In this document: piece after piece, positions 20,141-30,779 of the stretch
How positions within the stretch are numbered: position 1 is the stretch's first letter
Layout: each line of letters opens with the position of its first letter
NCBI RefSeq assembly: GCF_029931775.1
Contig: NC_079323.1
Span: 903,001-967,000 of the forward strand
Reading direction: 5' to 3'
Source of the DNA: Euleptes europaea
Lineage: Eukaryota; Chordata; Lepidosauria; Squamata; Sphaerodactylidae
DNA length: 64,000 bases
Position numbers and translations under genes: made by a program
The notes under the pieces: generated by a model
The model's input: the letters and a program-made list of their open reading frames with translations, nothing else
Told to the model about the DNA's origin: nothing
Databases searched by the model: none

Positions 20141-20452
20141 TAAGGAGCCCCATGGCGCAGAGTGTTAAGCTGCAGTACTGCAGTCAAAAGCTCTGCTCAC
20201 GACCTGAGTTCGATCCCGACGGAAGTCAGTTTCAGGCAGCCGGCTCAAGGTTGACTCAGCCTTCCAGCCTTCCGAGGTCGGTGAAATGAGTACCCAGCTT
20301 GCTGGGGGTAAAGGGAAGATGACTGGGGAAGGCACTGGCAATCCACCCAGTAAAACAAAGTCTGCCTTGGAAACGTCGGGATGTGACGTCACCCCATGGG
20401 TCAGGAATGACCCAGTGCTTGCACAGGGGACCTTTACCTTTACCTTTTTTTT
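20141..20452 (+). repeat. tRNA-derived SINE (family C), full length
   Basis: agccccatggcgcagagtgt is the A-box-like head and gagttcgatcccgacgg the B-box. The body contains gggtaaagggaagatgactg and ends in gggacctttacctttacc. A 5'-truncated copy lies at 37592. Confidence 0.8.
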
Positions 20453-20590
20453 CTATCATGGCCCCAAGGCAGCTTTTCTAATTTCATTAATAAATACAGC
20501 AAAATAACAAAGCTGCTTCAACTAATAAAATCCCTCTGCCTGAAATTCTCCTGGCTCTTTAAATGCCCTGGTGGAGATCTCCAGCAAAGA

Positions 20591-20880
20591 AGAGCCAGTG
20601 TGGTGTAGTGGTTAGGAGCAGTGGACTCTAATCTGGAGAACTGGGATTGATTCCCCTCTCCTCCACGAGTGGCAAAATCTAATCTGGTGAACCGGGTTGG
20701 TTTCCCCACTCCTCCACATGAAGCCAGATGGGTGATCTTGGGCTAGTCACAGCTCTCTTAGAGCTCTCTCAGCCTGACCTACCTCACAAGGTGTTTGTTG
20801 TAGGGAGAGGAAGAAAGGCAATTCTAAGCTGGTTTGATTCTCCTTAAAAGGTAGAGAAAGTCGGCATATAAAAAACAATG
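20591..20880 (+). repeat. tRNA-derived SINE (family B), full length
   Basis: gccagtgtggtgtagtggtt is the tRNA-like head and gattgattcccctctcctcc lies near the B-box. The tail is agaaagtcggcatataaaaa. About 290 bp. Confidence 0.8.
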
Positions 20881-20884
20881 CTGC

Positions 20885-21231
20885 TGCTTCTTCTACCCTC
20901 CTTATCTTCTCTGGGAGCCCTTTCCATAAAGCAGGAGCCACAGCTGGAAAGGAACATGCTCCAGTGGATGCTGGGAGAGTAGACCTCGGGGGGAGGGGGG
21001 ATGGCTAGAAGAAGCTGGCCTGATGAACACAGTGGGTATACAAGAACAAATGTAAAGAGGCTGCCCAGATAATAGGGGATGGACCAGGAGAGCCTCTTTC
21101 TGAAAGGCATTCCAGACTGCGGCATCACCACTACAAAAGCCCTGCTCCTTGCATCTGAGGGCCACTGTATTCACAACATAATATGATCCAATCAATTGGG
21201 TCCATAAAGGAATCATACGCCACACAGGAGC
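20885..21231. other. OR 3' flank, no recognised feature
   Basis: I cannot assign this stretch, which lies directly downstream of the minus-strand OR at 21232. No poly(A) signal stood out. Confidence 0.3.
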
Positions 21232-22260
21232 CTACAGGACGTTCTTTCTTATTTGAAGTGCCCCCAACACCCGGTCACGGATCTCCTTGGTCTTGGCGCC
21301 ATAGACAATGGGGTTGAGCATGGCTGGGACCACCAGATAAACATTGGCAAGGAAGATGTGAACGTGGTGGGGGATGTTGTGGCCAAAGCGGTGGCAGAGG
21401 AAAGAAAACAGTCCAGGAGTGTAGAGAATCACAATGACCCCCACGTGGGCCCCGCAGGTGCCCAGGGCTTTGTGCCGGGCTTCCAGCGAGGGCAAGCGGA
21501 AGACAGCGTGCAAGATCAGCCCGTAGGAGACGAAGATGAAGAACAAGTCACTGCCAGCGATGACAAGGGAGAGAATCAGCCCGTAGAGGTTGTTGGGGGT
21601 GGTGTCTCCACATGCCAGTTTAACCAGGGCCATGTGCTCACAGTAGGAGTGCGAGATGAGGTGGGAGCGGCAGAAGGGCAGCCTCTTCACTAGAAAAGGG
21701 AAAGGCAGGACAATCACCAGGGCTCGCATAGCAATGGCCGCCCCCAGCTTAGCCACAGTGTTAGCGGTCAGCAGTGAAGTGTAGCTGAGTGGGGCGCGGA
21801 TGGCCACGTATCGGTCATAAGCCATGGCAGTGAGCGTCCCAGACTCCACCGCACAGAGTGAGTGGATCATGAACATCTGCACCAAGCAGGCGGCAAAGTT
21901 GATTTCTTGGGGCCCCATCCAGAAGATGCTCAGCATCTTGGGGACGACGCAGGTAGGCAAGGCCATGTCCGTCAACGCCAGCATGGAAAGGAAGAGATAC
22001 ATGGGCTTGTGCAGGCTGGACTCTGTCCAGATGATCCACAGCAGGGTGGCGTTGCCCAGGAGAGCCATGAGGTAGATGAAGAAGAAGGGAACGGAGATCC
22101 AGACCTGCTCACTCTCCAGCCCTGGAAGCCCCAGAAGGAAGAAGGAGGAGGAACCAAGCTGGGTGCTGATGTTGACAGCAGCTAAGGAGAGAAATGTAGA
22201 GAAAGCAAAGATTAGAAACAGATGAAAAGTCATCAGACTTCGCTGATTCCTATCTGCCAT
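21232..22260 (-). CDS. Class I olfactory receptor with long hydrophobic N-terminus
   Basis: A 342-residue OR, about 25-30 residues longer than its neighbours at the N-terminus. Residues 9-28 (LMTFHLFLIFAFSTFLSLAA) look like a signal peptide and are followed by an NIS glycosylation site at 30-32. The OR core then begins with FFLLGLPGLESEQVW. DRY is at 149-151 but is followed by VAIRAPLSY, so the usual Cys of the AIC-PL motif is replaced by Arg. [35 protein letters not shown] and PAMLNPIVYGAKTKEIRDRV place it near families 52/56. The ATG at 22260 has a good Kozak setting (A at -3, G at +4). The next downstream in-frame Mets lie at residue 10 and then inside TM1, so part of the extension is probably real unless an upstream exon is spliced in. 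The frame is intact. Confidence 0.9.
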   Translation of the reverse strand: MADRNQRSLMTFHLFLIFAFSTFLSLAAVNISTQLGSSSFFLLGLPGLESEQVWISVPFFFIYLMALLGNATLLWIIWTESSLHKPMYLFLSMLALTDMALPTCVVPKMLSIFWMGPQEINFAACLVQMFMIHSLCAVESGTLTAMAYDRYVAIRAPLSYTSLLTANTVAKLGAAIAMRALVIVLPFPFLVKRLPFCRSHLISHSYCEHMALVKLACGDTTPNNLYGLILSLVIAGSDLFFIFVSYGLILHAVFRLPSLEARHKALGTCGAHVGVIVILYTPGLFSFLCHRFGHNIPHHVHIFLANVYLVVPAMLNPIVYGAKTKEIRDRVLGALQIRKNVL

Positions 22261-22692
22261 AATGCATTCAAAATTTCAGATTGAGACTTGGTTTGCTATC
22301 TGGTGGGCCAGTCCTTCAGTTTCTTTTCTGGGCATGCTTAAGTGGTCAGGCCTCCCCTGTGGAAAAACACATCCTCCCTCCCTACCTCACACAATCCCAC
22401 ACATCCCCAACTCCTTTGGCTTCACTGAAATCCCGCAAACATTTTGCTGTTTGGACAGCCAGCAGAGGTTCAGGTTGGGAATGGGGAAAGCTATTTAATC
22501 CCAAAGTCCGGGACTAGGCATAAATATTGACACCTTTTGTGCACAATTTTATATATAAACTGATAATGTTTGGCAACTGAATAAAACAGGAGAAGAGGAG
22601 AATGGTCTTGGGGTTCTGCCACCGAGGAGAAAAGTAGGGTAGAAGTTAAGTAAATAAATAAATTTCACCCATTGACTTGAAAATAACCCACT
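22261..22692. other. OR upstream region, no recognised feature
   Basis: It contains a TG-poor, C-rich stretch and an AT-rich stretch with taaataaataaa near 22650. No repeat was recognised before the TSD at 22693. Confidence 0.35.
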
Positions 22693-22872
22693 CAACCCAT
22701 CAAGTAGAAAAGGGCAAGAGTCCAGTAGCACCTTAAAGACTAACAAAAATATTTTCTGGTAGGGTATGAGCTTTTTTTGTTAGTCTTTAAAGTGCTACTG
22801 GACTCTTGCCCTTTTCTACTACTGCGGACAGACTAACACGGCTACCCACTGGGAATTATCAACCCATCAAGT
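22693..22872. mobile_element. Short inverted PLE-like element with 13-bp TSD
   Basis: Direct repeats CAACCCATCAAGT lie at 22693-22705 and 22860-22872. Inside, two copies of the same ~45-base segment face each other (22706-22748: aaagggcaagagtccagtag...; 22768-22816: its reverse complement) around a ~20-base loop. The right side continues about 40 bases further (gacagactaacacggctacc) than the left. A single insertion event must have placed both halves. Confidence 0.85.
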
Positions 22873-23618
22873 TTGAGTCAAACCAGCAAATCTGCAAAAT
22901 TCTCCTGTATTTCTGTGTATTGCCTTACTAACATCATCTGATTCTAACAAAATATTTCTGATTTTTGGAAGTAACCTGTCATGGTCTCTCGCTACAAGAG
23001 ACCTGTACAGTGGACAATACGCAAGTAATGAAGAGGGCCTTATTCAGGTGCTTTCCTAATGGGATCAACTCAAAATTGTTCGAAGGCCCACAACTCTCCA
23101 AAACAACTCACTGTGAGAAGAATGGGGAATTTGCCCATCTCACTCTCCGATTCCTTTCTGAGATTTTCTTTCCACTCACCGCCCATTTCTGAGCTCTCAT
23201 TTTGCTCCCATGCCAAAAGGAGATTTCTCTTTGGCTTTGTTTTTCATTTCACTTATTTTCTGAAACAGGAGCAATGGAGTTGTGGAGAAAGTGTGATATC
23301 ACACCACGCAACCTACAAAAAAAAGAAGACAGGAACAAAGAAAGACAATTATTATGAGGGAAACATTCAGACAAGCTTCCTTGGAACATCTTCCTTCGAG
23401 GGAGTATCTCCTTCCTTCCCTGGACTTGAGATCTCTCCTGTCTTGGATGGGGTGACAACCCCCTTGAAAAGCCAAGTTCGCAGCTTGGGAGGGCTACTCA
23501 AGAAGCAGAGTCACCTTCGAAAACCAGATGGCTGAGACAGTTCAGAGTGCTTCTGCCCAACTTTGGCTGGTGGCTGGCTGCACCCATTCCTGGCTCAGTT
23601 TGATCAAGCCACAGTGCA
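22873..23618. other. No recognised feature
   Basis: Mixed unique sequence. The largest frame (158 codons at 23059-23535) shows no family motifs and reads like chance. Confidence 0.35.
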
Positions 23619-23830
23619 CATGAACATCCATGAAGCTGCCTTCTACTGAATCAGACCCCCCTGGGTCCATCCAAGTCAGTATTGTCTACTCAGACTGCCA
23701 GCAGCTCTCCAGGGTCTCAGGTCTTTCATATCACCTCCTACCTGACCCTTTTAACTGGAGTTGCCAGAGATTGAACCTGGGACCTTCTGCATGCCAAGCA
23801 GAGGCTCTGCCACTGAGCCACGGCCCCTCC
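23619..23830 (-). repeat. tRNA-derived SINE (family A)
   Basis: Reverse copy from the tail (catgaagctgccttctactg) to the head (ctctgccactgagccacgg). Confidence 0.78.
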
Positions 23831-23845
23831 CAAACATGTAGGTGA

Positions 23846-24057
23846 ACAGATGAAGCTGTCTTATACTGAATCAGTCCATCTGTCCATCCAAGTCTGTATT
23901 GTCTACTCAGACTGGCAGCGGCTCTCCAGGGTCTCAGGCTGAGGTCTTTCTCATCACCTACTCGCCTAGTCCCTTGAACTGGAGATGCCGGGGATTGAAC
24001 CTGGGACCTTCTGCATGCCAAGCAAATACTCTACCACTGAGCCACAGCCCCTCCCCT
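23846..24057 (-). repeat. tRNA-derived SINE (family A), second tandem copy
   Basis: Same orientation as the preceding copy and about 16 bases from it, ending in ctctaccactgagccacagc. Confidence 0.78.
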
Positions 24058-24062
24058 AATCC

Positions 24063-24149
24063 AGTACGATTCTATGCAGAGTTACTCAAGTCTAAGCCCA
24101 TTGAAATGAATGAGCTTACACTGGAGTAACACTCCTTAGGATTGCACTG
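24063..24149. repeat. Foldback MITE, second copy
   Basis: It shares attctatgcagagttactc, ctaagcccattgaaatgaat and cttaggattgcactg with 273-355. The two arms are reverse complements around cattgaaat. Confidence 0.65.
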
Positions 24150-24908
24150 TTAGTTACATCTAGGCTGGACTATTACAATGAGGTCTACTTGGGGCTCCCC
24201 TTGAAGAGCGTTCAGAAGCGACAGCTAGTGCAGAATGCTGTGGCTAGACTGCTGGTCAGGGCCAGCCTTCAGGAGAGTGTGACACCGATATTGCAGCAAT
24301 TTAACTGGCCATCGATCTACCCCCCAACTCAACTCAAGGTGTTGGTTTGGCCTTTAAAGCCCTACATGGCTTTGGACCAGGGTATCTGAAGGACTGCCTT
24401 CTCCCATATATTCCTACCCGGGAATTAAGATTGGGGGGGGGCTCTCCTGACTGTCCCACCAATCAAAGTGGCTCGTCTGGTGGGCACACAAGAAAGGGCC
24501 TTTTCAGTGGCAGCCCAGTTTTGGAACAGTCTTGTCAAGGAGGTGCGCCTGGTCCCCTCACTTTGCTTGCTGGGTGACCTGGGGCCAGTCACACTCTCTC
24601 AGCCTAGCCTACCTCACAGGATCGTCGTGAGGATGAAACAGAGGAGAGGGAAATTATGTAAACTGCTTTTAGTCCCCACTAGGGAGAAAGGCGGAATATA
24701 AATAAAGGAAATAAAATCTTTAGGAGGCAGCTGAAGACAGTTTTATTTAGGACTGCAGTTGATTACAGCAGGCCTAAATTGTGCTTTTAAGTTTTGGTTT
24801 TTATGTATTTTGTGTACTCTTTTTATAGATTTTATTTATGATGTAAGCCACCTTGAGCTCCACAAGGAAGAAAGGCAGCTAAATAAATGTTGTAAATAAA
24901 TAAATAAA
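24150..24908 (+). mobile_element. L2 LINE 3' fragment with SINE insertion
   Basis: The encoded piece GLPLKSVQKRQLVQNAVARL, followed by L-L-V-R-A, is the L2 reverse-transcriptase C-terminus (…LQLVQNAAARLL). Further on, ttaaagccctacatggcttt and the (aaat)n tail at 24880-24908 follow. A family E SINE tail (24573-24718) lies inside. Confidence 0.8.
24573..24718 (+). repeat. tRNA-derived SINE (family E) 3' part within L2
   Basis: ggtgacctggggccagtcac, ctacctcacaggatcgtcgtg-like and ggcggaatataaataaagg match the SINE at 6606. Confidence 0.65.
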
Positions 24909-25934
24909 TCTTCATAAGACCTCAGCTTTGCCTCAGCAACTCTAGCAACTCTGCTAGAAAAGTCATATCTGAAGTCCTGTATGTAGACCCAGTTGGAGAT
25001 ACCGAATTCAGAATTTACACAGAATAAACAACTGTGGCAAGAAGTATCTTTTTTTTTCATTTTCTTTTTTTTGCATACAGTTTACAATTTGTTTGAAATG
25101 AGTGAGATTTCCAAGTTCCCACCTCGAGCTTTCTTTTCATCCTTGGTCAGGATTGGGGTCTTGAGGCTGTGTCAAAATCCTTCTTTTTTTTATTTTCGGC
25201 ATTTGGCAGGCTGCATTCAGACTCCGGTTACCCAGCTTTATCCATCAGGGTCTGCTACCAACATTGTACAGTCTTTGGTCCACCCCCTAAGACCCCATGC
25301 AAAAGTCAGATATTCCTACAAAAGAAAAAAAAATCCACATCTTCCAACGATCTCAACCACTGCAACTGAATTTTCTATAGATACCTTTGAGCATACAGGC
25401 CAAACATGTCCTGGAATACACAGAGTCAATACACAAAATAATAAGAAGAAGAATCCATGAAAATTTACACACCTGTTGGTCTGCTCAGGTTGGTTTGTTG
25501 ACTTCCTTGGTGGTTGTATCGACCACAGATCCACCACATAAATCCTCCCAGTGTACTCTGAATTCCTGTCAAAGATCTGCTGGAGCACACTGAGTGTGTG
25601 GCTTGTGTACCTCTAGCCTATAGGCTTGGAGTCAGCCCAGCATTTTGCTAAAAATCCCCATCAGGGAGAAATTAAAAACAGCTAGGAGAGTCCCCGGAGA
25701 CCACCACCCCCCTGGTGCCATGAGTATCACGCCCTGGGGTTTACAAGGATCATAAGGCATCTCCCTTAACGCCTCAACTAGAAGATATTTTAGACTCAAC
25801 ACTAGACTGTAATTTGTTAAAGTTGGTGACATCAACTTGAAAACTAACTGTATTCAATGTTGTTGTTTTTTTAAAAATATATGTAATAGGTTTTTCTAGG
25901 CTGATGCTTTGCTGGCAGAATGTGTGTGTGTGCA
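24909..25934. other. No recognised feature
   Basis: AT-rich with several T and A runs (25050-25075, 25320-25335). I could not assign it; old LINE remnants are possible. Confidence 0.3.
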
Positions 25935-26098
25935 TTAAGTGCCATCAAGTGTGTGAAGTGCCATCAAGTCCCTTCTGACTCATGGCGACCTCATTAGTCA
26001 ATGTCCTCCAAAATATCCTATTGTTACAGCCTAATGCTCAGGTCTTGCAAACTGAGGGCTGTGGCTTCCTTGACTGAGTCAATCTATCTTCTTCTCCT
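25935..26098 (-). repeat. SINE-like repeat
   Basis: gtgccatcaagtcccttctg followed by actcatggcgacc resembles the head of the 5S/tRNA SINE bodies seen elsewhere, but the remainder (gctcaggtcttgcaaactga) differs. It is preceded by a (gt)n tract at 25921. Confidence 0.45.
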
Positions 26099-26267
26099 GG
26101 CAGAGAAAGCAGAGAAAATGAGTTATGGGTTGGATCCCAGGTATCCTTTCTCAAGGGATTGGATCCCAAGTACCCGTTCTTCTAATGACTGCTTTCTTTG
26201 GTAAAAATTAATGTTCCTCTCTGGTTGATGTAAAAGTTAAGGGATATTAGTAATTATGACATCTCAT

Positions 26268-26330
26268 AGAATCATAGAGTTGGAAGGTCTTCTAGTCCAA
26301 CCTCCTGTTCAAGCTTGCTGTATCTTAATG
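26268..26330 (-). repeat. CR1 LINE 3' tip
   Basis: atagaatcatagagttggaa, then ctagtccaacctcctgttca. Too short for protein evidence. Confidence 0.65.
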
Positions 26331-26512
26331 TAAGATAACATCTGATATTGGGTGTTTCGCATTAGGAGAAGGGGGAAGATCTTTTTTGAAACTTTTAACA
26401 AATTGTTTATTCCCTTTATTAAAAAGAATTCTCTGGTCACTGTAGTTGAAACTGGCAAACATAATGAGTCATTAACAAATACAAAAGAGCATAGTGTAAT
26501 GAAGCAAGATTG

Positions 26513-26718
26513 GTGGTGGAAAGTGGCGTCAAGTCACAGACAACTTATGGCAACCCTGTAGGGTTTTCAGGGCAAGAGATGTTCAGAGGTGGTTTGCCAT
26601 TGCCTGCCTCTGCATAGCAACCCTAGACTTCCTCACTAGTCCCCCATCCAAGTACTAATGAGGGCCAACCCTGTTTAGCAGCTGAGACCTGAAACAATCG
26701 GGCTAGCCTGAGCCATCC
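26513..26718 (-). repeat. 5S rRNA-derived SINE
   Basis: gtggcgtcaagtcacagaca through catccaagtactaatgaggg to gggctagcctgagccatcc, in the antisense 5S order. Confidence 0.75.
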
Positions 26719-27238
26719 AGGTACTAGCTGGAGATCTCCCACTATTACAACTGATTTCCAGCCGATAGAGATCAGTTCCCCTGGAGAAAATGGCCGCTTT
26801 GACCATTGGACTCTGTGGCATTGAAGTCTCTCCCCTGTCAGGCCTGTGTTTCAGTTGGTTTCGTTTTCTCACCGACTCTTCCTCAAGGATTGTTTTGCAT
26901 TCCTGCTCTCTTTGAAGCCTGCAGATGTCCGTGGGAGCAACGGCGCCTCTGTACTGTTTGTAATGTGTTCGAAATAGTCTCATGAGACTGTACTGCTGAG
27001 TGCTTTTTGCAATGCTTTATATTATCAAGTGCATGCCAGTTTCCTCCACTGCTGTCTTGGGTTCTCTATGCTCTGCTTACCTATGCTACCATTAAACCAA
27101 CTTCTTTGGACAACTTCGACTCCTGTTGTGGTTAGTGGTTCTTGATAGGGCAAGTGCTGACATCCCCTCCCCAAACCCTCAAGTTCCACCCCCAAAATCT
27201 GCAGGTTTTTCCCAACCCAGAACTGGCAACCCTAGTCC
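26719..27238 (+). mobile_element. hAT-type MITE split by a solo LTR
   Basis: The MITE stretch ggtactagctggagatctcc ... aagtctctccc resumes after the LTR as cccctccccaaaccctcaag ... aactggcaacccta. The solo LTR at 26836-27162 sits inside. Confidence 0.8.
26836..27162 (+). mobile_element. Solo LTR (Ty3/Gypsy-type, TGTCAG...CTGACA)
   Basis: It starts TGTCAGGCCTG and ends AAGTGCTGACA, about 327 bp, with the 5-bp TSD TCCCC on both sides (26831-26835, 27163-27167). An ATTAAA-like signal lies in its 3' part. No internal region is left, so it is a fossil LTR left by recombination. Confidence 0.8.
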
Positions 27239-27611
27239 TAGCACTGAGGCCTGTGCCACCCAAATGTTTGGTAGTGGCTTAGGGTAGAAAGCATACGGCT
27301 CCTTCCCCAAACCATGATGGAGGCACAACCACCAAAATTATTGCTGGTGATTTAGGGCAGAAAGCATGCCGTATGCTTTGGGGGCCCAAACCACTGCTGA
27401 TCACCTAGGCGGAGAAGTCTCTCCATGGCTCCAGGTCAAGTGATCGTCAATGGCATTCTTGTAAAACGAGGTGGAGGGAAATGGGAAGGGCTTGTACAAG
27501 ACCTCATGCACTCCTAAGGATGGTCCTAGAAAGAGTTTGGATACTATGCACTGGCGACTCTTCCGCTAATGGTAGCAGTTTTCTCTGGAGCAAGGAGCCT
27601 CTTCTATCAGT
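27239..27611. other. Unassigned stretch with weak internal repeat
   Basis: ttagggtagaaagcatacgg (about 27280) and ttagggcagaaagcatgccg (about 27351) form a diverged direct repeat. No gene seen. Confidence 0.35.
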
Positions 27612-28034
27612 AGGGTTGCCAGCTCCAGGTTGGGAAATACTTGGAGATTTGGGGAGTGGAATCTGAGGAGTGTGGGGGTTGGAGAGGGGAAAGACTTCAA
27701 TGCCATAGAGTCCAGTTGCCAAAGCCGCCATTTTCCCCAGGGGGTTGCCAACCTCCAGGTGGTGGCTGGAGATCTCCCGCTACTACAACTGATTTCCAGG
27801 TGACAGAGATCAGTTCCCCTGGAGAAAATGGCCACTTTGGCAATTGGACTCAATAGCATTGAAGTTCCTCCCCTCCCCAAACCCTGCCCTCCTCAGGCTC
27901 TACTCCCTCCCTCCAAATCTCCAGGTATTTCCTAACCTGGAGCTGGCAACCCTACAGGGAACTGATTTCTGTTGTTCAGAGATCAGTTGTAATAGTGGGA
28001 GATCTCCAGCCACCACCTGAGGGTTGGCAACCCT
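27612..28034. mobile_element. hAT MITE nested in an inverted hAT MITE
   Basis: A reverse-orientation MITE (27612-27740 and 27955-28034) is interrupted by a forward copy (about 27741-27954, ggttgccaacctccaggtgg to agctggcaaccctac). The interruption falls inside the conserved ttttccccagggg segment. Confidence 0.75.
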
Positions 28035-28519
28035 ATCTATCAGAGGAAGGATTCTTGCACCAGAAAAAAGCATCAGAGGACAGTTCCTAATGTTCATCCT
28101 CTGTGGAACAGTTCCACAGGATCAAACCCAATGCATCCCAAGCAGTGGAGCCTGGCTTAAACACAGCCAGCCTAGCCAGAAAGTAAAGCAATCAGCCACC
28201 TTTGGGTTTTCTAGTTTTATTTCCAGCTCCATTGAGAGCAATTGGAAGTTCTGCTGGTCTTTTCTGGGATAGTCTTGTCCCCACTGTGATAGTTCACTCC
28301 TTGAATTGCAGAAAAGAATCGTAGTATGCTACAGATCACAACTGTTTTAATTTGGAGAGTGACATCACTGGGCTGTTGAGGCTAGTGTGTGTCTAAGATG
28401 GAAGAATCTGGCTACCAGAGCCTCCCAGGAGACTGTGCCTCCCCTCACCTAGTGGGATTTATGAATGAGAGATAAATAGGCCCAGAAAGCTTGTGGGCCG
28501 TGGCTGCGAGAAGATTAGA
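28035..28519. other. No recognised feature
   Basis: Unique-looking sequence without recognisable coding signal. Confidence 0.3.
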
Positions 28520-28582
28520 AGGCAGTGTGGTGTAGTGGTTAAGAGCAGTGACTCTAATCTGGAGAACCGGGTTCGATTTGGA
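28520..28582 (+). repeat. tRNA-derived SINE (family B) head
   Basis: gcagtgtggtgtagtggtta ... ctggagaaccgggttcga, ending abruptly. Confidence 0.65.
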
Positions 28583-28639
28583 ATAAACCAGGTAAGAAGA
28601 TGTCTTTATTTAAGCAGAAATATGTGCAATTCCTGGCAC

Positions 28640-28737
28640 AGTGGAATTATTCTGCTAGATTCGAGTCCAGGAGCACATTAGAGACCAACAAGATATTTGG
28701 GGTCTCTTGAAAGCTCCCTTCATCGGATGTGAGTCAA
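28640..28737 (+). repeat. Short PLE-like family fragment
   Basis: gattcgagtccaggagcaca and gagaccaacaagatatttgg, then gaaagctcccttcatcgg. The block order is the same as at 2206. Confidence 0.55.
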
Positions 28738-28943
28738 AATTAATCTGGATACTGGTGTATTTCCATCATGCAGCTTTGCAAAGGCCAATTTGAAGCATCT
28801 TGTGGTCCAAGGAAGCCAGGCAGCAAAACAAGATGGCAGTCAAAGTTCCTTGCCCTCAGTCGTTCAGTAACCAGACAAATTACAGGCATAATTAGAGCTA
28901 TATGTATATTTAATATATCTCCATACCGCTTCTCTGTGAGGAG

Positions 28944-29074
28944 GGGAGGGTGCATGGCTCAATGGGAGAGCTTCTGTTTGGCATGCAGAAGGTCCCAGTT
29001 TCAATCCCTGTCATCTTCAGTTAAAAGACTAGGCAGAAGGGGATGTGAAAGACCTCAGCCTGAGTCTCTGGAGA
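28944..29074 (+). repeat. tRNA-derived SINE (family A), 3'-truncated
   Basis: Head atggctcaatgggagagctt through gtgaaagacctcagcctgag. The next copy begins at once. Confidence 0.7.
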
Positions 29075-29079
29075 CACAT

Positions 29080-29298
29080 GGAGAGGGGCTGTGGCTCAGC
29101 GGATGAGCCTCTGCCTTGCATGCAGAAGGTGCCAGGTTCAATCCCTGGCAGCATCTCCAATGAAAAGTACCAGGCAGTTGGTGATGTGGAAGTCCTCTGC
29201 CTGAGACCCTAGAGAGCTGCTGCCAGTCTGAGTAGACCATGTTGATAATGATGGGCAGTGGGCTGATTCAGTAGAAGGCAGCTTCGTGTATCAATGTG
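29080..29298 (+). repeat. tRNA-derived SINE (family A), full copy
   Basis: gctgtggctcagcggatgag to gattcagtagaaggcagctt. Confidence 0.78.
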
Positions 29299-29400
29299 TT
29301 CTCTGCAATGCCCAAAGCTGTTTCCAGTATTCAAAGGTGGAGATAAAGTACCAAGAGTTACAAAGTCGGCAACCCAACATCTCTCACTTTGAGCCAGTGT

Positions 29401-29688
29401 TGTCAGCCCTTGGCCCACAGAACCAGAAATCACCACAAAGTCATATAGAGTCCAAACAGATGGCTTTTACTGGTCAATTAGGCATACAGTGCAAACGAAT
29501 AAAATGACAGCTATGAGAGGCTCACTAGCTGGGAGATATTATAAGGCAGGGAAGGCGGGAGATTACACGTACAGGCTGAATACAGTTTCTCAGGAGCTGG
29601 GTTCCCAGGCCTAGGTATGCGACCTTGGGGGGCAGACAATACAACGCAGAGACAGAGGCAATAACGAAACCGAGATAGCAGCCTGACA
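29401..29688 (-). mobile_element. Solo LTR of the 55700-62256 chromovirus family
   Basis: In reverse it matches the intact element's LTR throughout (ttggcccacagaaccagaaa, catatagagtccaaacagat, gagacagaggcaataacgaa). Bounds are TGTCAGCCC and AGCCTGACA, length 288 bp, with the 5-bp TSD AGTGT at 29396-29400 and 29689-29693. It has diverged a little from the intact copy, so it is an older insertion of the same family. Confidence 0.92.
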
Positions 29689-29693
29689 AGTGT

Positions 29694-30059
29694 AGACTGG
29701 TGTGGGAGGGAGCAAGAACCTCTGAAGCTGGTCAGAACTTTACCAATGGCCAGGTCTCAACAAAGTGAGAAGTGTGGCCAGGTCTTTCCCAGTTTGTTTT
29801 TCCAAGGTGACCACAACCATCAAAGGCTCACTGGTGCAGCCGAGCTGAGAGAAACTGTGCTAGGGTGGCATGGGGGAGGGGGAGTCCTTGGTTCAGCTCT
29901 CATCTCTGCTACAGATTCATGAGTAACCTCAGCCAAGCGAATCTCAGTCCCGTATTGCCAGTGCGGATAACAATATTGGCCTACTTTTCAGCAAGATAAT
30001 GCGTGAAGGACCCGTAACGCTGAAAGTGCTCTACAAATGCCAAGAACTACTACTGGGTA
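29694..30059. other. No recognised feature
   Basis: Unassigned sequence. There is no frame with known similarity. Confidence 0.3.
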
Positions 30060-30125
30060 TGTCAAGTGCCGTCAAGTTGCAGCTGATTTAAGGTGACCCC
30101 AGCAAGGGGCTTTCAAGGGATGTGC
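30060..30125 (-). repeat. 5S/tRNA SINE head fragment
   Basis: gtcaagtgccgtcaagttgc, then aggtgaccccagcaagggg. Short. Confidence 0.5.
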
Positions 30126-30211
30126 CAAATACCTCCAAATACTTGGAGACATCTGGTGGGCACGCTCTGGGATCACTGTAATTGGCCTGGGTCTGCATCA
30201 TTGCCTTTTCA

Positions 30212-30536
30212 TCATGGTGTAGTGGTTAAGAGTGGTGGTTTGGAGGGGTGGACTCCGATCTGGAGAGCCGGGTATGATTCCCCACTCCTCCACATGAGCG
30301 GCAGAGGCTAATCTGGTGAACAGGGTTGGTTTCCCCACTCCTCCACATGAAGCCTGCTGGGAGACCTTGGGCTAGTCACAGTTCTATTAAGAGCTCTCTC
30401 AGCCCCACCTACCTCACAGGGTGTCTGTTGTGGGGAGGGGAAGGGAAAGTGATTGTAAGCTGGTTTGATTCTTCCTTAAGTGGTAGAGAAAGTCAGCATA
30501 TCAAAACCAACTCTTCTTCTTCTTCTTCTACATCTT
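30212..30536 (+). repeat. tRNA-derived SINE (family B), full length
   Basis: tggtgtagtggttaagagtg, then cctacctcacagggtgtctg, then agagaaagtcagcatatcaa and a (ctt)n tail. Confidence 0.8.
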
Positions 30537-30779
30537 TGCATCGTTAAGGCCATTCCTCCTCCCCTTCCCTGCAAATTCAGTTGGAAACACAGGTTGGAAG
30601 CAGAAAAATATGATCAATCCTTTGTAATGCAGATACTCCTCTCTTTTTCATCCTTCAATAAATGTGATCTCACCCATATGATTATGTTGCAGGTAAAAAA
30701 GGCTTAACATAGAGAAGCACATTTCCCTATATTAATTATTGCAAAAAGGATGTAATGTCAGTGGCTGATTGCCTTTCAT

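Noticed and set aside
20141-20230. tRNA-like A/B boxes as a true tRNA gene
   Set aside because: Cannot fold into a complete cloverleaf by eye and continues into a repeated SINE body.
23059-23535. 158-codon plus-strand frame
   Set aside because: Low-complexity stretches (KKKKTGTKKD) and no recognisable domain.
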